Virus record (IMG/VR): IMGVR_UViG_3300044730_001220
Location: 1 to 37,784 of that record
Direction: 5' to 3' (one strand)
Length of the DNA stretch: 37,784 bases
Source: a virus
Each line of letters opens with the position of its first letter. Position 1 is the stretch's first letter. Both the position numbers and the translations under genes were made by a program. This document shows positions 24,049-29,776 of this stretch, piece by piece. The notes beneath the pieces are model-generated. The model saw nothing but the letters and a program-made list of their open reading frames with translations, had not been told where the DNA came from and searched no databases.

Positions 24049-24077
24049 TTGCACCGTGTGGCACCCTATGGCATAAG
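24049..24077 (+). promoter_or_regulatory. Possible host-type (sigma-70) promoter of the rightward early region
   Basis: TTGCAC at 24049-24054 and CATAAG at 24072-24077 are separated by exactly 17 bases. They match the -35 and -10 consensus only partly (three and four of six). Transcription would start close to 24084, exactly where the duplicated leader begins. The 229-base divergent gap 23926-24154 contains no gene. In a G+C-rich genome such a pairing is noteworthy but not proof. Confidence 0.4.
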
Positions 24078-24083
24078 TCCTTC

Positions 24084-24133
24084 CACCAAGGGGGCGTGCA
24101 TGGTGCAGCCCCTACAAAAGCAAGACCGCCCCC
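24084..24133 (+). repeat. Leader repeat, copy 1 (50 bp)
   Basis: This 50-base stretch is identical, base for base, to 24471-24520. It contains a stem (24089-24093 with 24109-24113, plus TGCA/TGCA around a TGG loop). It is followed by a second stem, GCCCCC/GGGGGC (24128-24133 with 24136-24141), just before the ribosome site of the 102-residue gene. It looks like a duplicated structured 5' leader. Confidence 0.85.
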
Positions 24134-24154
24134 GAGGGGGCAGGGAGATTCCCG

Positions 24155-24463
24155 ATGTCCATCACGATCCGTATCCACCTCGACCTTGGCCTGCTGGACG
24201 GCATGGCCGACGACAGCGACGCTGGCAAGATCGACGCCCGCGCGTCTCTGCGCGCCTACGCAGACGAGCTGGACGCCCGCCTGTGCCGCACCTACCCGAA
24301 CGCCGCGGAGATCAACGTGACCTACTCGACCCGCACTGGTGGCAACGAATCTCGGCAGGTGCTCGACGCGGAACTCAACGCCGACGAGACGCAGTACGAG
24401 TTGATCGACATGCTGATGTACGCGCTGCACGCCGACACCGACAAGTGGCTGCGTTTCGAGTAG
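24155..24463 (+). CDS. Tandem paralogue 1, unknown acidic protein
   Basis: This 102-residue protein starts at ATG 24155 after GGGAGATTCCCG. It opens MSITIRIHLDLGLLDGM, has a helix with LRAYADELDARLCRTYP (about residues 31-47), then a strand-turn TYSTRTGGNESRQVL and an acidic helix to the end. It is clearly related to the next gene (matching opening, AYxDxLxARLxxxYP and RTGG). No known domain is recognised. Its place as the first rightward gene after a divergent promoter region suggests an early host-takeover protein. Confidence 0.65.
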   Translation: MSITIRIHLDLGLLDGMADDSDAGKIDARASLRAYADELDARLCRTYPNAAEINVTYSTRTGGNESRQVLDAELNADETQYELIDMLMYALHADTDKWLRFE

Positions 24464-24470
24464 CACCACA

Positions 24471-24520
24471 CACCAAGGGGGCGTGCATGGTGCAGCCCCT
24501 ACAAAAGCAAGACCGCCCCC
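24471..24520 (+). repeat. Leader repeat, copy 2 (50 bp)
   Basis: This is an exact second copy of the 50-base leader at 24084-24133, placed between the two paralogous genes. Downstream, the GCCCCC/GGGGGC stem is kept although its loop differs (CTC instead of GA), which suggests selection for the structure. The ribosome site AAGGAGAGTCCC then precedes GTG 24542. Confidence 0.85.
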
Positions 24521-24541
24521 CTCGGGGGCAAGGAGAGTCCC

Positions 24542-24832
24542 GTGTCCCTCACGATCCGTGTCCACACCGACCTCGACCTGACCAGCAACCTGCTCGACCC
24601 CGCCGACGCCGGTGCCTGTCTGGTGGCCTACTGCGACCAGCTCTTTGCCGCGCTCCGCGCTGCGTATCCCGACGCCCGCGTCTACTGCACGTTCGCCCGC
24701 CGCACTGGTGGCGGCGGCAGCTACTCCGTCGAGGATGCCGAGGGGTGCCCCGACCACCACGAGCGCGACCGCGTGCGCCAGATCGCCAACGACGTGTACG
24801 AGACGTGGGAGTGGTTCCGCCCCGCCAACTAG
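24542..24832 (+). CDS. Tandem paralogue 2, unknown acidic protein
   Basis: This 96-residue protein starts at GTG 24542, at the same distance from the repeated leader as in paralogue 1. It opens MSLTIRVHTDLDLTSNLLD and shares the helix AYCDQLFAALRAAYPDA and the RTGG turn with the upstream protein, but has diverged in the C-terminal half (YETWEWFRPAN). Gene plus leader were therefore duplicated as a unit and have since drifted in the coding part. Function unknown. Confidence 0.65.
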   Translation: MSLTIRVHTDLDLTSNLLDPADAGACLVAYCDQLFAALRAAYPDARVYCTFARRTGGGGSYSVEDAEGCPDHHERDRVRQIANDVYETWEWFRPAN

Positions 24833-24844
24833 CACCACACACCA

Positions 24845-24869
24845 AGGGGGCCGCGTTGTGCGGCCCCCT
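24845..24869 (+). terminator. 10-bp G+C hairpin, third leader-like element
   Basis: Bases 24845-24854 pair perfectly with 24860-24869 around GTTGT. The stem is preceded by the same CACCAAGGGGG word as the two 50-base leaders, so it is a diverged third copy of the element. No T run follows, so it may act as an attenuator, RNA stabiliser or processing signal rather than a classical terminator. Confidence 0.55.
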
Positions 24870-24890
24870 CCCCCAAGACAGGACACACCC

Positions 24891-25142
24891 ATGCGCCCCG
24901 ACGCCAAAGCCTACGCCGCTGCACGACTGATTGAGACTGCAAACACGCTCGCCAACGCCAGCCTCACCTACGCAAACGCCGCCCCCGCAGAAGCAGAGCA
25001 GGCCCGCAAGGCGTGGCAGAAGGCGCACCGCGATTGGTGTGACGCGCACAACGCGCTGTACGCCAACGCGCGCGAGGTCGCCCTGCGCGACGACCACGAA
25101 CGCGGGTGCCTCTCCCGCGTGGCCCCCCTCTCTGACGACTAG
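24891..25142 (+). CDS. Small helical protein, unknown
   Basis: The product is 83 residues. ATG 24891 is chosen because it follows the hairpin and a short leader (GACAGGACACACCC); the longer open frame upstream lies over paralogue 2. The sequence is nearly all helix, Ala-rich, with charged heptads (EAEQARKAWQKAHRDWCDA, about residues 34-52) and an acidic end. It resembles no family I know. It is the third gene in the leader-gene cassette and may share its regulation. Confidence 0.5.
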   Translation: MRPDAKAYAAARLIETANTLANASLTYANAAPAEAEQARKAWQKAHRDWCDAHNALYANAREVALRDDHERGCLSRVAPLSDD

Positions 25143-25188
25143 CAGGCCCCCCGTTTCCCCACACCCCCACGACAAATCAGGTGACCAC

Positions 25189-25767
25189 ATGGACAAGCTC
25201 ACGCAGGACCGCATGATTCTCGCCGCCACGAAGGTCGGCAGGAAGTTGGCTCGGCAGTACCAAATCACGGACGCCCGCGATTGCACGCAGACAGGAATCC
25301 TCGCGGTGCTGGAGGCCGCGGACAAATACGACCCGGCCAAAGGCACCCCCGAGACGTATGCGGTGTCCGTGGCGTACCCTGCCGTCGCCCGGTCGATCAC
25401 CAAATCGCGCCTGCCGGTGTCCGTGCGGTGGCGCGACCCCGAGCAGTATCGGGGGATCAAGGGTATCGCTCGCGCCGACGAGCAGGAGTCTCTGGCGGTG
25501 CCCGCAGAGACGCGCACCCCCGAGGCGCAGCTCGACCGCGACTACGCTGGCGCGGAGGCGGCTGCGCTGCTGGAGGGGCTGGTCGGAGACGACCCGGTGC
25601 GCCGTGCGGTTGTGTCGGTGCTGCTGGAGGACTGCGGACGCGCGGAGGCCCAAGCGCACGCAGGGGTCAACTACACGACGTTCGGAGAGGTTGAGAGGGC
25701 GCTGCGGCGGCGGGTGCGTTTCGACCCTCGGGCGCGCGATTGCTGGGATCGACTCGCGGGCAACTAG
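25189..25767 (+). CDS. Phage-encoded sigma-70-like factor
   Basis: The product is 192 residues. ATG 25189 is preceded by only a weak ribosome site (CAGGTGACC). Residues about 8-75 follow sigma region 2: a helix, then DCTQTGILAVLEAADKYD and PAKGTPETYA, the usual core-binding and -10-reading pattern, ending in ITKSRLPVSVR. Residues about 123-180 look like region 4: a helix with LLEGLVGDDPVRRAVV, then AEAQAHAGVNYTTF and a basic helix ERALRRRVR. Region 3 is short. It may direct host RNA polymerase to the bipartite motif found in this genome; that link is inference. It could instead be a sigma-like regulator without promoter activity. Confidence 0.7.
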   Translation: MDKLTQDRMILAATKVGRKLARQYQITDARDCTQTGILAVLEAADKYDPAKGTPETYAVSVAYPAVARSITKSRLPVSVRWRDPEQYRGIKGIARADEQESLAVPAETRTPEAQLDRDYAGAEAAALLEGLVGDDPVRRAVVSVLLEDCGRAEAQAHAGVNYTTFGEVERALRRRVRFDPRARDCWDRLAGN

Positions 25768-25787
25768 CCCGCAAAGGAGCAAACACA

Positions 25788-26000
25788 ATGGCTGGAATCC
25801 ATCAAGACAACATCATGCGCGCCAAAGGCTATCTCACCATCTCCGACGTGGAGAAAATGACCCAGGCCAACCGCTCGACCATCTATCGGTGGGCCAAGCG
25901 CGGCCTACTGACCACGACCGCGCTCGGGCGCGCGGTGTATTTCGACGCGGCGAGCGTGCGCGACCTGCTCGCCGCAGTCCCGCAGGAGGGGTCGTGCTGA
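25788..26000 (+). CDS. Small helix-turn-helix DNA-binding protein (excisionase/MerR-like)
   Basis: The product is 70 residues from ATG 25788, behind AAAGGAGCAAACACA. Residues about 15-60 form the winged HTH of the excisionase/MerR type: GYLTISDVEKMTQANRSTIY, then RWAKRGLL, a wing (TTTALGRAVYF) and DAASVRDLL. It probably binds DNA as a regulator or origin factor; no integrase is nearby, so an excision role is unlikely. The stop overlaps the helicase start by seven bases, which suggests coupling. Confidence 0.72.
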   Translation: MAGIHQDNIMRAKGYLTISDVEKMTQANRSTIYRWAKRGLLTTTALGRAVYFDAASVRDLLAAVPQEGSC

Positions 26001-27361
26001 TCGAGGTTCACACCGTCGAGGCCCGACTCGCCCGCGCAGACGAGCACGAGAAAGAATGGCTGCGCGACTATCTGACGTTCACCACCAAGGGATTTGCGGG
26101 GCGTGATGGCGGCGTCGTTCGGATGCTAAACGTACTGACTGACCGATTCCCCGCCGGATTCGTGCCCCTGGTGCGCGCGGCAGCGGCGAAAGACGGGCGG
26201 CAGGTAGACATTCTCGACCTGCGCCCACCGGGGATCGCACCGACCCCCGGGGCAGACGTGGAGTGGCTGCGCGACTACCAGCGCGAGGCCCTGCGTGTCG
26301 CGTTGGAACGCGAGCGGGGCATCCTGTGGCTTCCGACCGGAGCTGGGAAAACTGAGCTGGCGTGTGGACTTGCGCGAAGCGTGCCCGGGACATGGCTTTT
26401 CCTCGTCCACCGCCTGTCCCTGCTGGGGCAGACAATGGCAAGGTTTGAGTCTCGACTCGGGGAGGCTGCGGGCACTGTGGACGGTGACTCTGGGACGTGG
26501 CGGCGGTTCACCGTTGCGACGTTCCAGACCCTCGCTCGGCGGCTCAAGACCGACCCGGCCCTGCGCGCCAAGGTCGCCAGCGTGGACGGTATCATCGTGG
26601 ACGAGGCCCACACCCTGCCCGCCGACTCGTTCTACGGGGTCACGCTGGCCTGCACGAACGCCCGGTATCGAATCGGGCTGTCGGGAACGCCCCTTGCGCG
26701 CGGGGACAGGCGCAGCGTCTACACAATCGGGGCACTCGGCCCGGTGATTCACCGAATCCGCCCCGAGGTGCTGATCGAGCGCGGGGTGCTGTCTCGCCCC
26801 AAAATCCACCTCGCGGACGTGCTGCACGACCCCCCGGAGGCCGTGACCTGGCAGGGTGTCTACGCGGAGTGCGTGGTGCGCTCCCGTCGGCGCAACCTCG
26901 CTGTGCTGTCTGCGATCCACCAATCACCGCGACCGTGCCTGGTGTTCGTCTCCGCTGTGGAGCACGGGCACGAGCTGGTGCGGCTGATGGGCAAGCAGGG
27001 GATCACCGCGGAGTTCACCTGGGGCGACGACTCGGAGGAGCAGCGGCAGGCGTCGATTCGGCGGCTTGTGCGCGGCGACATCGAGGTGCTGGTGTGCTCT
27101 GTGATCTTCCAGGAGGGGGTCGATATTCCCGCACTGCGGAGTGTGGTAATCGCGGCGGGCGGGGCCTCGGGTATCGCGGCAATCCAGCGTGTCGGACGCG
27201 GGATGCGAATGGCCGAGGGCAAAGACGAGTTCGTGGTGTGGGACGTGTCAGATAGGGGGCATCGCTGGCTGGAGCGGCACACTCGCGCCAGACGGAAAGC
27301 CTACGAGGCGGAAGGGTACGAAATCGTGTCGCAGCAAATGGACCTGCGGGAGCTGAAATGA
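25994..27361 (+). CDS. Superfamily 2 helicase, UvsW-like
   Basis: The product is 455 residues from GTG 25994 behind GGAGGGGTC; the longer upstream frame runs through the sigma and HTH genes and is ignored. A 90-residue N-terminal domain precedes the helicase core. Motifs seen are Q-like DYQREAL, Walker A PTGAGKTE (Lys119), DEAH at 203-206, SGTP near 231, and motif VI with QRVGRGMR near 400. In T4, UvsW remodels branched DNA and helps switch from origin- to recombination-dependent replication. The close RecA, SSB and clamp genes fit that role. It overlaps the clamp start by four bases. Confidence 0.8.
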   Translation: MLIEVHTVEARLARADEHEKEWLRDYLTFTTKGFAGRDGGVVRMLNVLTDRFPAGFVPLVRAAAAKDGRQVDILDLRPPGIAPTPGADVEWLRDYQREALRVALERERGILWLPTGAGKTELACGLARSVPGTWLFLVHRLSLLGQTMARFESRLGEAAGTVDGDSGTWRRFTVATFQTLARRLKTDPALRAKVASVDGIIVDEAHTLPADSFYGVTLACTNARYRIGLSGTPLARGDRRSVYTIGALGPVIHRIRPEVLIERGVLSRPKIHLADVLHDPPEAVTWQGVYAECVVRSRRRNLAVLSAIHQSPRPCLVFVSAVEHGHELVRLMGKQGITAEFTWGDDSEEQRQASIRRLVRGDIEVLVCSVIFQEGVDIPALRSVVIAAGGASGIAAIQRVGRGMRMAEGKDEFVVWDVSDRGHRWLERHTRARRKAYEAEGYEIVSQQMDLRELK

Positions 27362-28455
27362 ACATCACGGTCAAGACAAGCGAGTTGAAGGAAGCGGTGG
27401 GTGCGGCAGCGGGAATCGTGCTGCCCAAAATCGAAACGGCGGCAACCCTGCTGGTGCGCGCGGGGTCGCTGTTCGTCATCGTGGGGCGCGAAACCGCCCA
27501 ATACGAGGCGAAGATTCCTACCCACGACGCCACCAAGGACGCCGTGGTCACGGTGTCTGTGCAGCGGCTCGCGGGCGTGCTCGGTGCGCTCGCAGACGAC
27601 GAGGTGACCCTCGCCACCAAGGGCAAGCGGCTGGAGCTGCGGTCGGGTGCGGTGTCCGTGGCGATTCCCACGACTGACGCCGAGGGCGCGCAGCGAGTCG
27701 AGGTCGGCACGCCCCCGGAGACGGCAGCCCGCTGGCTCCAGCTGGCCCCGGCGCTCGCCTCGGTGGCACACGCAATCAGCAAGGACGACACGCGCTACTA
27801 CCTGAACGGAATCAACGTGGGGGTCACCACAGGCGGGTCGGCAGTCGTCGCCACAGACGGACACCGGCTCGCAGCGGTGCGTGCCTCCGGGGACGCCTAC
27901 GCGCTCGGCCCCGCAGCCGTCACGCTGCCAGATTGGGCGGTCAAGCTGCTGTCCCGCATCGGTCGAGACTCAGGCGTCGTCTGGGTGCAGGGGGACACCG
28001 TGCGGTATCACGACCCTCGGTGCGCCGTTATCGCGCCGCTGGTGGACGGGGCGTTCCCGGATTGGCAGCAGGTTGTCCCAAACGATTCCTCGTTCCAGAT
28101 ACACGCGCAGGTCGATTCCGACGCGCTGCGCGAGGCAATCGAGCAGGCCCGCACCTGCGGCGTCACCTCAATCAAAACCACCTGGACCGTCGATTCCGTC
28201 ACGTTGGAATCGCACACCGAGGACGCTGATTTCACCACGTCAATCGCATTGGCGGGTGCGGATATTGGGCGCGATTTCTCCAAGGTGACAATCGCTCTCA
28301 ATCCCGAATACGTGCGCGACGCCCTGCGCGCAATCTGCGCCCGGTCGGTCGCCCAGGTGTCTATCGCGGACGCCTACTCGCCCGTGGTCGTGCGCCCCTA
28401 CCCGACGACCGAGGGCAGCAGCGCCCTCGCCGTGGTGATGCCGATGCGCCTCTGA
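27358..28455 (+). CDS. dnaN: DNA polymerase sliding clamp, DnaN-like
   Basis: This 365-residue protein has the length of bacterial beta clamps. Visible marks are the N-terminal strand/helix MNITVKTSELKEAVGAAAG, the central VVATDGHRLAAVRA (about residues 162-175) and DGAFPDWQQVVPN (about 230-242). The C-terminal ALAVVMPMRL is the standard end of beta clamps that forms part of the peptide-binding pocket. It should encircle DNA and tether the phage polymerase. Phages with family A polymerases only sometimes carry a bacterial-type clamp, so this is notable. A terminator-like hairpin follows. Confidence 0.85.
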   Translation: MNITVKTSELKEAVGAAAGIVLPKIETAATLLVRAGSLFVIVGRETAQYEAKIPTHDATKDAVVTVSVQRLAGVLGALADDEVTLATKGKRLELRSGAVSVAIPTTDAEGAQRVEVGTPPETAARWLQLAPALASVAHAISKDDTRYYLNGINVGVTTGGSAVVATDGHRLAAVRASGDAYALGPAAVTLPDWAVKLLSRIGRDSGVVWVQGDTVRYHDPRCAVIAPLVDGAFPDWQQVVPNDSSFQIHAQVDSDALREAIEQARTCGVTSIKTTWTVDSVTLESHTEDADFTTSIALAGADIGRDFSKVTIALNPEYVRDALRAICARSVAQVSIADAYSPVVVRPYPTTEGSSALAVVMPMRL

Positions 28456-28481
28456 CCACCCCACCCAACCCCGCTCGACCG

Positions 28482-28512
28482 CACCCCGGCAGGCCCTGCG
28501 CCCGCCGGGGTG
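28482..28512 (+). terminator. Hairpin after the clamp gene
   Basis: Bases 28482-28490 pair perfectly with 28504-28512 (CACCCCGGC/GCCGGGGTG) around a 13-base loop. The stem begins 26 bases after the clamp stop and is followed by TTGCGTTC, a weak T-rich tail. It probably ends or attenuates the early rightward transcript before the origin-like region. Confidence 0.55.
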
Positions 28513-28734
28513 TTGCGTTCTGTGGCGGCGGAAGGCGGGACCGCCGCTAGGGCACCTGTGGCGCGCGTTCTGCCCCCCAACCTAAGCCACCCACGAGACG
28601 AGGGGTGAACGCCGCAGGGCACCCGCCTAGCGGCCACCGTTTCGGGGGTGGCGTCGGAGGGTGCGCGGCGCTGTCGGGGTCTGCCCCCCGTGGCGTGGGC
28701 TGGCAGGGGGGGTCGCGCGTGTGCGGAGATGTGA

Positions 28735-28782
28735 ACGCGTGCGCGCGTGTACGTGTGCGCGTGCAGGCGCATGTGCGCGCGT
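28735..28782. repeat. Alternating purine-pyrimidine tract (Z-DNA-prone)
   Basis: Bases 28735-28765 (31) and 28767-28782 (16) strictly alternate purine and pyrimidine, mostly CG, GC, GT and AC steps, with one break at 28766. Such tracts readily adopt left-handed DNA under negative supercoiling. It directly adjoins the A+T-rich block, so it could act as a supercoil sink or barrier beside an unwinding site. Confidence 0.7.
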
Positions 28783-28858
28783 TCATATATTAGTATTTAT
28801 TACTACTAAACACTAAAACACCAAAACTAGGGAAACACCATTGGTGTCTAACAAAGAG
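28783..28858. other. A+T-rich block, candidate DNA-unwinding element
   Basis: From 28783 to about 28830 only roughly a quarter of bases are G or C, in a genome that is otherwise strongly G+C-rich. It contains three close AAACAC words (28808, 28816, 28833) and the odd palindrome ACACCA-T-TGGTGT at 28835-28847, which could be protein-binding sites. Its contrast with everything else in the window is the reason to suspect an origin. Confidence 0.65.
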
Positions 28859-28936
28859 CGATGGGGGGGTCGGGGGGATACGCAACACACCCCCCCAAAA
28901 GGGGGTGTGTTGCTCCCCCCGACTCCCCCCCATCGC
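28858..28936. repeat. Long interrupted inverted repeat (33 base pairs)
   Basis: Three collinear stems share one axis: 28858-28869 with 28925-28936 (12 bp), 28870-28877 with 28915-28922 (8 bp) and 28882-28894 with 28901-28913 (13 bp). Only small bulges interrupt them, and the apex is CCAAAA. One arm carries G runs of seven and six that might also form a quadruplex with other G runs. It could be a cruciform single-strand origin, a primase-loading structure or a very stable RNA. Confidence 0.8.
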
Positions 28937-29006
28937 GCGATTCTCGAATCGCGCCGCGTTGCGGCGCTCCGAGAACCGCCCCTTCTCGGGGGGCTGCGCC
29001 CCCCGA
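28937..29006. repeat. Array of four consecutive hairpins
   Basis: After the long inverted repeat come four stems: 28937-28942/28947-28952, 28951-28957/28961-28967 (7 bp, GTT loop; two bases shared with the first), 28969-28975/28983-28989 (7 bp) and 28986-28994/28998-29006 (9 bp, TGC loop). Some compete for the same bases, so they cannot all form at once. The density of structure is far above that of any other intergenic DNA here. Confidence 0.75.
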
Positions 29007-29033
29007 ACCCCCCCTGGGTTGCGAGGCGAACAG

Positions 29034-29060
29034 AAACCTCGGGAGGGGTGGGGGCAATAC
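29034..29060 (+). promoter_or_regulatory. Bipartite phage promoter-like motif, site B
   Basis: AAACC at 29034-29038, 11 bases, then GGGGGCAATAC at 29050-29060. The base after the motif is T, not A as in the other four sites. ATG 29081 of the next gene lies 20 bases downstream behind GAGGAGG. Lying at the right edge of the origin-like region, it could also give transcripts that prime replication. Confidence 0.62.
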
Positions 29061-29080
29061 TGGCTGCGAGGAGGCAGCGC

Positions 29081-29776
29081 ATGGACGCGACCGAGGGGCT
29101 TGGGGTTGGGCTGGTGGGCGGCAGCGGGGCAGCGGTGGCCCTCGCTGCGGCGTGGGACTCGCTGCCGCCGTACCCGGGGCCGAGCGTGGTGCCCCCGGTG
29201 ACGATTCCCGACCCACCGACGCTGCCTGCGGACGCTGGCGACCGGGAGTGCGCGCAGCTCCTGGTGCGGGCCTGGGTGGGCGCTTCATTCGCCCGATATG
29301 GAAAACGCATCTGGACGGGCGGGGACGTTACCGCTCGCCGCGATTATTCGACGCTGGTCAAAGCCGCTGACCTGATGCGGAAAGAGCAGATGCCGCCCGC
29401 AGCCTGGGTGGCGTTCTCAATCGACTACTGGCGCAAATACACCCCGAAAGGGTGCGACCGAGACGAGCCTCCTGCGGCCCGCTGGGTATTCGCAGGCAAA
29501 CGGCTGACCGAGCAGGCGGGGTGGTTCCGCTCGGAGTGGTGCCAATACCGCGGCGGTCGGATTCAGCTGGCAGGAGCGCACGCGGAGCTGCTGCGGAGAT
29601 ACACCCGGCTGACGGTGCTGGTGCGCCGGGGAGTGCCGACCGCCGAGGCCGTGGCAGAGACGTTCCCCCCGCCGGGGGACGACTACGAGACGCTGGCCGC
29701 ACTTGCCAGCTACGAGAACAAGCGCAAGCAGAACGCGCTCCGCGAGGCGGCAGCGCGAGGAGAATGGCTGTGGTGA
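29081..29776 (+). CDS. Unknown protein upstream of replicative helicase
   Basis: The product is 231 residues from ATG 29081, behind GAGGAGGCAGCGC and site B. An 80-codon upstream extension of the frame crosses the hairpins and is not coding. The first 50 residues are Gly/Ala/Pro-rich. The rest is helical with many Trp, Arg and Tyr residues (YGKRIWTGGDVTARRDYS near residue 70; AARWVFAGKRLTEQAGWF near 130) and ends GEWLW. Placed between origin-like DNA and the DnaB gene, it may be an origin-binding protein or helicase loader; no motif proves this. No other loader gene is visible in the window. Confidence 0.55.
   Translation: MDATEGLGVGLVGGSGAAVALAAAWDSLPPYPGPSVVPPVTIPDPPTLPADAGDRECAQLLVRAWVGASFARYGKRIWTGGDVTARRDYSTLVKAADLMRKEQMPPAAWVAFSIDYWRKYTPKGCDRDEPPAARWVFAGKRLTEQAGWFRSEWCQYRGGRIQLAGAHAELLRRYTRLTVLVRRGVPTAEAVAETFPPPGDDYETLAALASYENKRKQNALREAAARGEWLW

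Larger units (their letters stand above)
28513..29080. other. Non-coding region, probable replication origin
   Basis: No supportable gene lies here; long open frames on both strands have repetitive G/C composition and no ribosome sites. Going right, the region holds a GCGGCGG/CCGCCGC stem near 28525-28550, an alternating purine-pyrimidine tract, an A+T-rich block, a very long inverted repeat, four more hairpins and promoter-like site B. It lies between clamp and helicase/primase genes, where phage origins are often found. An A+T-rich unwinding element plus secondary structure is typical of origins. The assignment is inference. Confidence 0.6.

Noticed and set aside
24084-24890. CRISPR-like array from the repeated leaders
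   Set aside because: There are only two exact copies, separated by a gene of about 300 bases; spacing and structure do not fit a CRISPR.
25788-26000. Excisionase, hence a temperate lifestyle
   Set aside because: The fold fits, but no integrase, attachment site or repressor region is visible. A regulatory role is equally likely.
28841-29080. Long upstream extension of the gene before the helicase
   Set aside because: It runs through the inverted repeats, is Pro/Arg-rich without domain pattern, and has no ribosome site, whereas ATG 29081 has GAGGAGG.
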